A stretch of DNA of 64,000 nt from EA-27 sp964396265 (GTDB lineage: Archaea > Thermoplasmatota > Thermoplasmata > RBG-16-68-12 > EA-27), in contig CAYNEM010000004.1 of assembly GCA_964396265.1 (NCBI GenBank), positions 87,509 through 151,508 of the forward strand. The letters are read 5' to 3'. A program made the position numbers and the translations under genes. The notes under the pieces were generated by a model. That model searched no databases. It saw only the letters and a program-made list of their open reading frames with translations, and had not been told where the DNA came from. Shown piece by piece: positions 49,745 through 58,079 of the stretch (its first letter is position 1; each line of letters starts with the position of its first letter).

Positions 49745-51343
49745 ATGGCGCAGGAAGGAGAGGACAAACAGAGCCTGCTCTACAAGCTCAAGCCGCTCAC
49801 GGACCGGATGCCCGCCGTGCGACGCCCGGAGGGCCACGTCCACTTCCGCACGAAGATCATGTGGGTCATCGTCATCCTTCTCCTGTACTTCGCCCTCACG
49901 AACATCTGGCTGTACGGGCTGGACCGCGCGTCGGTCGTGGACTTCTTCTCCTCCCTCCGAGCGATCCTGGCGGGCCAGCAAGGCTCTCTCATGCACCTGG
50001 GGATCGGCCCCATCGTCACGGGCTCCATCATCATGCAACTGTTCGCCGGGGCGAAGATCATCCGCCTCGACCTCTCCAAGGACGAGGACAAGGCCGTCTA
50101 CCAGGGAACGCAGAAGCTCGTCGTCGTCATCATGATCGTCGTCGAGTCCGTGCCGCAGGTCTACGGCTTCCTCACCCCGTCCAACGCGTTCGTCGGCAAT
50201 CTCAACGGGGTGTGGGCAGGGAACGGGATGAACCTCGCCCTCTTCCTCATTGTCCTCCAGCTCGTCGCGGGCTCCTATCTCGTCTTCCTGATGGACGAGG
50301 TGGTGAGCAAGTGGGGGATCGGGAGCGGGATTTCCCTGTTCATCGCGGCCGGCGTCGCCCAGCAGATCTTCACGGGCACGTTCAACTGGGAGGTGGCGAC
50401 CCCGGGCCAGCCCCTCAGCGAACAGAATCCGCCCGCCGGCGCGATTCCGAAGACATTCTATCTTCTCACGACGCTGCCGGCGAATCAGATCGCGGGCGGA
50501 GGTCTCGAACGGATCCTGATTCAGAACCCGAATCCCCTCGTCGCCCTCGTGGGCACGATCATCGTGTTCTTCATCGTGGCATACGTGGAGTCCACGCGGA
50601 TCGAGCTCCCGCTGGCCCACGGACAGGCCAGAGGCGCGCGAGGCCGTTACCCGATCCGTCTGATTTACGCATCGAACATCCCGGTCATCCTCGTCGCGGC
50701 CGTGCTGGCGAACGTAAGCATGTTCTCCCTGCTCTTCTGGCAACATCCGGATTGGCCGCTCGTCGGGCGTCAATGGTGGATCGGGTCGTACCTTTCGCCG
50801 GGGGATCCGCTCGTGAACCAAGGGTTCTCGTTGTCGACGCCCATAGCGGGCGTCGCGTGGTACACGCAGACCTTCAACGGTCCTACGGATTGGCTCATGC
50901 CGCTCGTTTCGCCCGGCGGGTACTCAGGGCTCCTCTTGGGTCATACCTCGATCCACGTGGTGATCCGCGTCCTCGTCTACATGGTGATCTTCATCGGTGG
51001 GTCCATCGCGTTCTCGAAATTCTGGATCACCACGACGAACATGGGGCCCGACGCGGTCGCGAAGCAGATCGAGAGGAGCGGGATGCAGATCCCCGGCTTC
51101 CGAAGGGACCCCCGCGTCCTGCGCCGCGTGCTGGGTCGCTACATCCCGGTCGTGACCGTGATCGGCGGAGCCGCCGTTGGAGCCCTGGCCGCGGGTGCCG
51201 ACATGATCGGGACCGTGGGGCAAGCGAGCGGCACGGGCGTCCTGCTCGCGGTCGGCATCATGATCCAGTTATACGAGGCGATCGGGCGCGAACAGATGAT
51301 GGAGATGCACCCGATCCTCCGGTCTTTCTTCGGCGTCGAGTAG
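49745..51343 (+). CDS. secY: Preprotein translocase subunit SecY
   Basis: ATG 49745 gives 532 residues with about ten transmembrane helices. The plug region follows TM1 (GQQGSLMHLGIGPIVTGSIIMQL), the cytosolic loop has GIGSGISLF, and LAHGQARGARGRYPIRLIYASNIPVIL is the conserved TM6-TM7 loop. The external loop near 330-395 is longer than usual, with many Trp and Gly. It forms the protein-conducting channel. In many archaea adk follows; here the gene abuts a convergent DUF4184 gene. Confidence 0.96.
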   Translation: MAQEGEDKQSLLYKLKPLTDRMPAVRRPEGHVHFRTKIMWVIVILLLYFALTNIWLYGLDRASVVDFFSSLRAILAGQQGSLMHLGIGPIVTGSIIMQLFAGAKIIRLDLSKDEDKAVYQGTQKLVVVIMIVVESVPQVYGFLTPSNAFVGNLNGVWAGNGMNLALFLIVLQLVAGSYLVFLMDEVVSKWGIGSGISLFIAAGVAQQIFTGTFNWEVATPGQPLSEQNPPAGAIPKTFYLLTTLPANQIAGGGLERILIQNPNPLVALVGTIIVFFIVAYVESTRIELPLAHGQARGARGRYPIRLIYASNIPVILVAAVLANVSMFSLLFWQHPDWPLVGRQWWIGSYLSPGDPLVNQGFSLSTPIAGVAWYTQTFNGPTDWLMPLVSPGGYSGLLLGHTSIHVVIRVLVYMVIFIGGSIAFSKFWITTTNMGPDAVAKQIERSGMQIPGFRRDPRVLRRVLGRYIPVVTVIGGAAVGALAAGADMIGTVGQASGTGVLLAVGIMIQLYEAIGREQMMEMHPILRSFFGVE

Positions 51344-51877
51344 TCACCGCCGCCAGTACGCGTACATCAGCCACGCGAAGAGCAGGAGGACCGGGATACC
51401 CGCTGCGACGTCCCACCACAGCTCGTCCGCGTACGGGACGACGTTCAACGGCCCGACCTGCCACGGCCACCACACGGGATTGTATGCGTGCGTGGGGATG
51501 TCGACCAGAATGTGCGTGAGTCCGCCGAAAGCCGCGGACGTGTACACCGTCGCCAGATCCCGTGGGTCCGCGTGGAGGTCCTGGCCCGCGAACCGGAAGA
51601 TGCGGGGCTCCTTCCAGCGGCGGTCGAACCACCGCATCGCGGGCGGCACAACGTAGAGGGTCGCGATCACCGCGATGGCGGCGTTGAGGGTGAGGACGCC
51701 GACGACGGAGTGCATCAGGCCCCGAGAGTGATAGATGTCGCCCGAGAAGGCCCACATCGGGACGACCTCGAGGTCGTTCACCATCGCGCCGATGGTCAGT
51801 GCCCAGAATGAGAACGCTCGAGGCCACTGCACATACGGGATCCACGGGATGGCGGCATGGAACGGTGTGAGAGGCAT
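51344..51877 (-). CDS. DUF4184-like membrane protein
   Basis: The ATG at 51877 (MPLTPFHAAIPWI) lies about 25-30 bases after a minus-strand AT-rich AAGGTTTTTTGG, giving 177 residues with about four transmembrane helices. The beginning and the DIYHSRGLMHSVVG and GGLTHILVDIPTH words with spaced His and Asp resemble DUF4184/YdjM-type membrane-bound metal-dependent hydrolases. The function is unknown. Its stop directly abuts the secY stop. Confidence 0.65.
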   Translation of the reverse strand: MPLTPFHAAIPWIPYVQWPRAFSFWALTIGAMVNDLEVVPMWAFSGDIYHSRGLMHSVVGVLTLNAAIAVIATLYVVPPAMRWFDRRWKEPRIFRFAGQDLHADPRDLATVYTSAAFGGLTHILVDIPTHAYNPVWWPWQVGPLNVVPYADELWWDVAAGIPVLLLFAWLMYAYWRR

Positions 51878-51908
51878 GGAGCGGCATCGTCCCGCCGCCA
51901 AAAAACCT

Positions 51909-52832
51909 TCACGCTGCGCCGAGGAGGGTCACGAGGAGTGCCTTCTGCGCGTGGAGGCGGTTCTCCGCCTGGTCCCACACGACGGATCTCGGGCCGTCGA
52001 TCACCTCGTCCGTGATCTCGAGCCCGCGGTGGGCGGGGAGGCAGTGCATGACGACGGCGTCTTCCTTCGCTTTGTTCACGAGCAACTGGTTGACCTGGTA
52101 CGGCTCGAAGATGCGCTCGCGGTCCGCCTTCTCCTTCTCCATCCCCATCGATACCCAGACATCCGTGTACACGACATCCGCTCCCTTCACCGCGTCCACG
52201 GGGTCCTGCAGGACCGAGATCTTGGAGCCCGACTTGCCGGCGAGGTCCTTCGCGTGCTTGACAATCGACGCGGCGGGTTCGAACTTCCTCGGGCACGCGA
52301 CGGCCATGTCCATGCCGACGAGTGCGGTCGCGAGCAGGAGGGAGTTGCACACGTTGTTCCCGTCCCCCACGTACGCGAGGCGCAGACCCTTGAGTTCTCC
52401 CCGGTGCTCCTGGACTGTGAACAGGTCCGCAAGCGCCTGGCATGGATGCTCGAGGTCGTCCAGCCCATTGATCACGGGGATCGTGGTCCACTTCGCGAGC
52501 TCGAGGACGTCGTCATGTCGGAACGCGCGGTACACGATCGCGTCGACATACCGGCTGAGCACGCGCGCGGTGTCGGCAATCGTCTCGCCCCGACCGAGCT
52601 GGAGGTCTTGCGGGTTCAGGTAGAGCGCGTGCCCGCCGAGCTGGGACATCGCGACCTCGAAGCTCACCCGCGTACGGGTGGAGGCCTTCTCGAAGATCAG
52701 TGCGAGGTTCTTATTTCGAAGCGGTTCATAGTGCTCCCCCGCACGCGCGCGGTTCTTGAGCGTCGCCGCGAGTTCCAGGATCGCGACGAAGTCCTTCTCC
52801 GCGTCGAGGACGCCGAGGAAATCGCGCTTCAT
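51909..52832 (-). CDS. argF: Ornithine carbamoyltransferase
   Basis: The ATG at 52832 (a GTG two codons upstream is also possible) gives 307 residues. Carbamoyl-phosphate binding is shown by EKASTRTRVSFE, HPCQALADL is the second conserved loop, and the ornithine-binding DVWVSMG and MHCLPAHRG are complete. It makes citrulline for arginine synthesis. A TATA-like GGTTTATGC near 52858-52866 (minus strand) precedes it by about 30 bases. No other arg gene lies nearby. Confidence 0.95.
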   Translation of the reverse strand: MKRDFLGVLDAEKDFVAILELAATLKNRARAGEHYEPLRNKNLALIFEKASTRTRVSFEVAMSQLGGHALYLNPQDLQLGRGETIADTARVLSRYVDAIVYRAFRHDDVLELAKWTTIPVINGLDDLEHPCQALADLFTVQEHRGELKGLRLAYVGDGNNVCNSLLLATALVGMDMAVACPRKFEPAASIVKHAKDLAGKSGSKISVLQDPVDAVKGADVVYTDVWVSMGMEKEKADRERIFEPYQVNQLLVNKAKEDAVVMHCLPAHRGLEITDEVIDGPRSVVWDQAENRLHAQKALLVTLLGAA

Positions 52833-52938
52833 GGACACGCATCGATGGGGATGGCGCGCATAAACCTTTCCGGTTCCTCGTGAACACCGGATGAACGTCG
52901 CAACCCGCGCCGGTTCATGGGCAAAGGCGAGGATATCT

Positions 52939-52946
52939 TTGTATAG
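52939..52946 (+). promoter_or_regulatory. TATA box of tRNA-His
   Basis: TTGTATAG lies about 27-34 bases upstream of the mature tRNA 5 prime end, the normal distance for an archaeal promoter. Confidence 0.5.
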
Positions 52947-52971
52947 ACGCCTTCGCTTCGCACCACGCATT

Positions 52972-53046
52972 GGCCGGGATGGGGTAGCCTGGTCATCCTA
53001 GGGGACTGTGGATCCCTTGACCCGAGTTCAAATCTCGGTCCCGGCC
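52972..53046 (+). tRNA. tRNA-His (anticodon GTG) with encoded G-1
   Basis: The cloverleaf is complete. The acceptor arm GCCGGGA (52973-52979) pairs with TCCCGGC (53039-53045). The anticodon loop CTGTGGA has GTG at 53008-53010, and the T arm is CCGAG-TTCAAAT-CTCGG. The extra G at 52972 faces C73 at 53046, the identity element of tRNA-His. There is no intron and no encoded CCA. The ileS promoter follows 35 bases downstream. Confidence 0.95.
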
Positions 53047-53117
53047 CTCCCCTTTTGCGACCGGGCGAACCGGGACATCACCTTTAAGACGGCCCGTTAG
53101 TATCAAACGGCGGACCA

Positions 53118-53156
53118 CGGGCGACGAAAGAAGCCCGGATCTCCCCGGGAGGGGAG
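53118..53156 (+). promoter_or_regulatory. Alternative hairpins in the ileS leader
   Basis: A TATA-like CTTTAAGA at 53082-53089 predicts a leader of about 45-50 bases. Helix A pairs CGGGC (53118-53122) with GCCCG (53133-53137). Helix B pairs CTCCCC (53141-53146) with GGGGAG (53151-53156) around a GGGA loop and hides the only ribosome site, 4 bases before the ATG. Helix C, CCCGG (53134-53138) with CCGGG (53145-53149), competes with both and would expose GGGGAG. Confidence 0.4.
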
Positions 53157-53160
53157 CGCG

Positions 53161-56100
53161 ATGATAAAGCAAGCGAGGAAGGACTACGTCCAACGCGACC
53201 TGGAGAAGCAGATCCAGGAATTCTGGCGGCGGACGCAGGCCTACGAGAAGACGCGGAAGATGCGGGGCGGCGGCAAGGACTTCTACTTCGTGGACGGGCC
53301 GCCGTACACGACGGGCTCGATCCACCTCGGGACCGCGCTGAACAAGACGATCAAAGACTCGATCGTCCGTTGGCGGCGCATGCAGGGGTTCAACGTCCGG
53401 GACCAACCGGGGTACGACATGCACGGTCTCCCGATCGAGGTGCAGGTGGAGCGCAGCCTCGGCATCACGAACAAGCAGCAGATCGAGGACTTCGGGATCG
53501 AGAAGTTCGTGACGACGTGCCGCCAGTTCTCGGTCGACCTCCTCGCGAAGATGACGGAACAGTTCCAGTCCATCGGGGTCTGGTTGGACTGGGACAATCC
53601 GTACATGACGACCAAGAGCGAGTTCATCGAGGCGGAGTGGTGGACCCTGAAGCGGGCGCACGAGCGGGGCCTGCTGACGAGGGACGTCCGCGCGCTCCAG
53701 TGGTGCACGCGTTGCGAGACCGCGCTCGCGGAGGCGGAGATCGAGTACAGCGATGAGACGGACCCGTCGATCTACGTGCGATTCCCGCTCAAGGAGCGCC
53801 AGAACGAGAGCCTCGTGATTTGGACCACGACCCCGTGGACCCTTCCCGCGAACCTCGCGGTCTCCGTCCACCCGGACCTCACGTACGCGCGTGTCGACCC
53901 GGGGACCGGTGGCTCCCTGTGGATCCTCGAAGACACGGCATCTCAAGTGCTCGTGGCGGCCGGCCTCGCGGGGCAGGTCGTCGAGCGGAAGAAGGGCGCC
54001 GAACTGGTGGGCTGGGCGTACGAGTACCCCCTCGCGGACAAGGTGCCCTACCATGCGAACGTGCCCGCGGCGAAGGCGCACACGGTCCTGGCCTCGTCCG
54101 ACGTGGTCGCGGAGCATACGGGCCTCGTCCACACGGCGCCGGGCCACGGGCCGGAGGACTTCGATCTCGGGAAGGCGAACGACCTGCCGCCGTTCTCGCC
54201 GGTCGACGAGAGGGGGATCTACACCGCGGAGGCGGGGGCGTACGCGGGGAAGCATGTCCGCGAGGCGAACGACATCATCCTCAAGGATCTCGAGGAGGCG
54301 CACGCGCTCCTCCATCGCGACAAGGTCGTGCACCGCTACGGCCACTGCTGGCGATGCCGCACCCCGATCGTGTTCCGCGTGACGGAGCAGTGGTTCCTCC
54401 GAGTCGCCCCGATTAAGGAGAAGATGCTCTCTGAGATCAAGCGGATCCAGTGGACGCCCGACTGGGCGGGCTCTGCGCGCCAGTGGGAGTGGACGCAGAA
54501 CCTGCGGGACTGGTGCATCTCCCGCCAGAGGTACTGGGGCACGCCGGTCCCGATCTGGGTGTGCGAGAAATGCGGCGACCTCCGGGTCATCGGGTCCGCG
54601 GACGACCTGCGGGTGGGACAGAACTACAAGGAGGGCATGGATCTGCACCGCCCGTGGATTGACGGGGTCACGTTCCGGTGCACGAAGTGCGGGTCCCTTC
54701 AACGCCGCGTGCGCGACGTGCTCGACGTCTGGTTCGATTCCGCGGTTTCCTCGTGGGCACAGCTCGGCTACCCTCGGGACAAGGCGCAGTTCCAGCGCTG
54801 GTGGCCGGTGGACTGGATCGTGGAGGGGAACGACCAGACGCGAGGGTGGTTCAACAGCCAGATGTTCGCCGGCGTGATCGCCTTCGACCGCGCGCCGTAT
54901 GAGTCCGTCGTCCTGCACGGGTGGGTGAACGGGCCGGACGGCCGGCAGATGCACCGCCACCTCGGGAACTACATCGAACCGTTCGAGGTCGTCGAGAAGC
55001 ACGGCGTCGACGCGTTCCGGCTCTATCTTCTACGTTCGAACGCGCCCTGGGAGGACATCACGTTCAACTGGGAGGACGTGAAGAACGCGGGCCGGACCCT
55101 CAACATCCTGTTCAACGTGTTCAAGTTCGCGACGATGTACATGGCGATGGACCGGTTCGACCCCGAGTCGAGCACGATCGACAGCCTCGTGAAGCACATG
55201 ACCCCGGAGGACAAGTGGCTCCTGTCGCGCGTCGAACGGGTGAAGGGGACCGTCACCGCGAACCTCGAGCGCTACGAGCTGCATCGCGCGGCCCGCGCCC
55301 TGGAGGAGTTCGTTGTGGAAGATCTCTCCCGATGGTACGTCAAGCTCATCCGGGATCGCACCTGGCGGGAGGGGGAGGACCGCGGAAAACTGGCGGCGGA
55401 GGCCGTCCTGTACGAAGCCCTGCTCACCACGTCCAAGCTGCTTGCGCCCCTGTGCCCCCACCTCTCCGAGGAGATCTACCAGAATCTGGATGGTCGGCTC
55501 CTGACTGTGCACATGTCCGACTGGCCGAAGCCGCGCGAGGACTTCCTCAACGCGAACCTCGAGAACGCGATGAACACGGTGCGCGACCTCGTGGACGTGG
55601 TCGCGAAGGTCCGGCAGAAGGAGAACGTGAAGCTCCGGTGGCCGGTCCGCACGGTGACCCTGCGGGGGCCCACCCCGGAGGCGGTGGCGGCGCTGAGCCA
55701 GCTCAAGCACGTGTTCCTCGACATGGCGAACATGAAAACGCTCGATATCCTGCCGGCGGACAGCCCGTATGCGGACCTGGAGCTCGCCCTTGTGCCCGAT
55801 CCGCAGGCGATCGGGAAGGTGTACAAGGCGTGGTGGTCCAAGATCGCGACCATCCTGGAGCTGCGCTCGGCGGCGGAGGTGCAGCGCGACCTCGACGAGA
55901 AAGGCGAGTATCGCATCGGCATCGAGGGACAGATGATCAAGATCCTGCCGAACATGGTCAAGGTCGAGCATCGACTGCCGAAGGGGGTCGTCCGATCGGA
56001 AACGCCCTACGGGGAGCTCTTCGTGGACCTGCGTGTGACGGACGAGATCCGCGCGGAGGGGATGGCACGCGAGGTCGTGCGACGCGTGCAGCAGATGCGG

Positions 56101-57294
56101 AAGGACCTCGACCTCGACGTGGAGGACTACGTCCGCACGGCCCTCAAGGCACCGGAAGAGTTCGTGAGCACCCTCGGCCCCCTTCGAGGCTACATCGAGC
56201 GGGAGAGCCGGAGCCGGACGCTGACGCTCGGCACGAGCGACGTCGACGAGGAATATGTCGTGGAATGGCCGAACGTCGACGGCGTGACCCTCCTCATCGG
56301 CGTCACACCTCTCCACGCGCGCGAAGCGCTCCAGGCGTTCACATCCATCGGCCTCTCCGAGCGCAAGGCGTTCTCCCTGTTCGATGCGGGATACAAGACC
56401 CTGGCCTCGGTGAAGAGCGCGAGCCGCGAGGAGCTCCTCGCGATCGAGGGCCTTGAGGAGACCGACGTCAAGCGGATCGCCGAATACGTGGAGCCGCAGG
56501 AACGAGGGGCGAGTCCGTGCGCGGTCTGCGGGGCGGTCGGAAAGCCGGGGCTCGCGCGCTGCTGGCGGTGCGGGGAACTTCCGCCCGGCATCCTGCCGTG
56601 CCCCTCATGCGGCGAGCCGATCCCCAAGGGGACCTATGTCTGCGGCCACTGCGGGTTCGGGACGGACAAGGCGAAGGGTCCGCCGCCGGCGCCCGCGCCC
56701 CTGCCGGCGCCCGCGCCCGAGCCCGTTCCCGTGGTCGTCGTCGCGCCCGCGCCTCCGCCGGCGGTCCCCGCGGTGACGAGCCGCGTCCGCGTCGAGCTCA
56801 CGCGGCCGGATCAGCTGCCGCCTCCTGTGATCGAGGCGCAGGCGTCCTCCACGTACCTCGTCAAGGAGACGATGCCCGAGCAGACATACTCGATCTTCCT
56901 CGACACCGTGCGGAAGGGGCGCAAAGGGTTCTGCGTCACCCGCGCCTACCCCCAGAAGATCCGGGAGAAGTACGGGATCGCGATGGAGGTCCCCATCCTC
57001 TGGTTGAGCAACGTCGGGAAGGAGGACAGCGTCCGCCCGAAGGACCTCGAAAAACTCTCGCTCGCCCTCGAGGAGTTCATCGCGAAGGAGGCGGGCGTCG
57101 TGCTGCTGGACGGCATCGAGTATCTCGTCACCAACAACAACTTCCTCACGGTCCTCAGGCTCGTCCAGGCGCTCCGAGACACGGTGGCGATCAACGGCGC
57201 GACGCTGGTCGTCTCCGTGAACCCGTCCACCCTCGACATGCACCAGATGACCCTGCTCGAGAAGGAAGTCGACGGCGTCGTGACCGTCAGCTAG
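53161..57294 (+). CDS. ileS: Isoleucyl-tRNA synthetase fused to HhH, zinc-ribbon and DUF835 domains, with altered KMSKS
   Basis: The 1377-residue frame begins as an ordinary IleRS: GPPYTTGSIHLGT with the HIGH-type motif HLGT (55-58), GYDMHGLPIE, the editing domain with TTTPWTLPANLA, and GNDQTRGWFNS. The KMSKS position reads Gln596-Met-His-Arg-His600 in GRQMHRHLGNYIEP, losing both lysines, although Arg599 replaces the second. After the anticodon-binding part (to about 1045) comes a helix-hairpin-helix (about 1064-1110). Two CxxC...CxxC zinc ribbons follow (1120-1163), then a Pro/Ala linker (1173-1205). The DUF835 domain (about 1230-1377) has VTRAYPQKIREKYG, VLLDGIEYLVTNN and LVVSVNPSTLD. Codon use is uniform across the junction. 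It is either the sole IleRS with extra modules or a specialised copy. Confidence 0.93.
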   Translation: MIKQARKDYVQRDLEKQIQEFWRRTQAYEKTRKMRGGGKDFYFVDGPPYTTGSIHLGTALNKTIKDSIVRWRRMQGFNVRDQPGYDMHGLPIEVQVERSLGITNKQQIEDFGIEKFVTTCRQFSVDLLAKMTEQFQSIGVWLDWDNPYMTTKSEFIEAEWWTLKRAHERGLLTRDVRALQWCTRCETALAEAEIEYSDETDPSIYVRFPLKERQNESLVIWTTTPWTLPANLAVSVHPDLTYARVDPGTGGSLWILEDTASQVLVAAGLAGQVVERKKGAELVGWAYEYPLADKVPYHANVPAAKAHTVLASSDVVAEHTGLVHTAPGHGPEDFDLGKANDLPPFSPVDERGIYTAEAGAYAGKHVREANDIILKDLEEAHALLHRDKVVHRYGHCWRCRTPIVFRVTEQWFLRVAPIKEKMLSEIKRIQWTPDWAGSARQWEWTQNLRDWCISRQRYWGTPVPIWVCEKCGDLRVIGSADDLRVGQNYKEGMDLHRPWIDGVTFRCTKCGSLQRRVRDVLDVWFDSAVSSWAQLGYPRDKAQFQRWWPVDWIVEGNDQTRGWFNSQMFAGVIAFDRAPYESVVLHGWVNGPDGRQMHRHLGNYIEPFEVVEKHGVDAFRLYLLRSNAPWEDITFNWEDVKNAGRTLNILFNVFKFATMYMAMDRFDPESSTIDSLVKHMTPEDKWLLSRVERVKGTVTANLERYELHRAARALEEFVVEDLSRWYVKLIRDRTWREGEDRGKLAAEAVLYEALLTTSKLLAPLCPHLSEEIYQNLDGRLLTVHMSDWPKPREDFLNANLENAMNTVRDLVDVVAKVRQKENVKLRWPVRTVTLRGPTPEAVAALSQLKHVFLDMANMKTLDILPADSPYADLELALVPDPQAIGKVYKAWWSKIATILELRSAAEVQRDLDEKGEYRIGIEGQMIKILPNMVKVEHRLPKGVVRSETPYGELFVDLRVTDEIRAEGMAREVVRRVQQMRKDLDLDVEDYVRTALKAPEEFVSTLGPLRGYIERESRSRTLTLGTSDVDEEYVVEWPNVDGVTLLIGVTPLHAREALQAFTSIGLSERKAFSLFDAGYKTLASVKSASREELLAIEGLEETDVKRIAEYVEPQERGASPCAVCGAVGKPGLARCWRCGELPPGILPCPSCGEPIPKGTYVCGHCGFGTDKAKGPPPAPAPLPAPAPEPVPVVVVAPAPPPAVPAVTSRVRVELTRPDQLPPPVIEAQASSTYLVKETMPEQTYSIFLDTVRKGRKGFCVTRAYPQKIREKYGIAMEVPILWLSNVGKEDSVRPKDLEKLSLALEEFIAKEAGVVLLDGIEYLVTNNNFLTVLRLVQALRDTVAINGATLVVSVNPSTLDMHQMTLLEKEVDGVVTVS

Positions 57295-58079
57295 TCTCCC
57301 GCGACGGTCGCTCGATACACTGCCGCGAGCTGGGGAACGCCGTCGAGCGTTCCGAGCTCCGACGGATCCACCCATCGATGATCCACGTTCTCCCAGTTGA
57401 GGCGCACGTCACCCCGCGGGGCGTGAAGCCGGAACGGGTGGATGCGGTAGACCGTGTCCCCGCCGCGGCTGAGCACGGGGGAACCGCGCGCGAGCAGGGA
57501 GACCTCCGTGAGCCCGGTCTCCTCCTCGATCTCCAGGAGCGTGCGGGTCTCGGGGTCCTCGGATCCCTCGAGGAATCCGGAGATCCCGGACCACTTGCCA
57601 CGGAACGATCCAACCTCCTCGCTCCGGCGCACGACGAGGATACGCCCCTCGCGCTCCAGGAAGCACGAGACGACCGACCGCTCCCGCACGTCCGGCAGTT
57701 CGAGCGTCCCGCGGGTCGCGTCTACAATCCCCCGGTCGCCCGTGACCAGGAGTTCCGTGGGCACGCCGTCGACCATCGGCATGTCCCCGAGGACTGCGCC
57801 CACCGCCAGGATCGTCTCCGCGCGCTTGGCGGCGATTGCGACGGGGCCTGCGCCCCGCTTCCGAAGGCCGTAGAGGACGTACGAGCCGACCGTGCTCCCC
57901 TTCGCGTACGGCAACACGAGGATGCGACCCGAAAGGCGTTCGCCTCGGATCGGGCTCTCCGGATCCCGGACCTCGCCCGTGGTCGGATCGATGCCCCCGA
58001 GGGGAGACAGAGGACTCTCGGATGCCAGGACGGGGCCCTCCGCCTTGCCGCCCACGATGCACCGCCCCGTGAGGATCAT
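57291..58079 (-). CDS. Aconitase-X small (swivel) subunit fused to a Nudix domain
   Basis: The 262-residue protein starts at ATG 58079, overlapping the large-subunit stop (ATGA). Residues 1-128 are a DUF126/AcnX swivel domain with CIVGGKAEGPVLAS, DPTTGEV, LPYAKGSTVGSYVLYGLRKR and PMVDGVPTE. This is the small subunit form found in archaeal phosphomevalonate dehydratase. Residues 133-262 are a Nudix hydrolase domain whose box runs from Gly168 through Glu174 to ETGL (187-190), with the usual Arg replaced by Leu182. The swivel subunit normally ends after about 130 residues, so the Nudix module is an unusual fusion. It overlaps the end of ileS tail to tail by 4 bases. Confidence 0.87.
   Translation of the reverse strand: MILTGRCIVGGKAEGPVLASESPLSPLGGIDPTTGEVRDPESPIRGERLSGRILVLPYAKGSTVGSYVLYGLRKRGAGPVAIAAKRAETILAVGAVLGDMPMVDGVPTELLVTGDRGIVDATRGTLELPDVRERSVVSCFLEREGRILVVRRSEEVGSFRGKWSGISGFLEGSEDPETRTLLEIEEETGLTEVSLLARGSPVLSRGGDTVYRIHPFRLHAPRGDVRLNWENVDHRWVDPSELGTLDGVPQLAAVYRATVAGD

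Noticed and set aside
53161..57294. Reading the ileS frame as two separate genes (IleRS and DUF835)
   Set aside because: There is no stop, ribosome site or promoter between the parts, and the linker domains are in one continuous frame.
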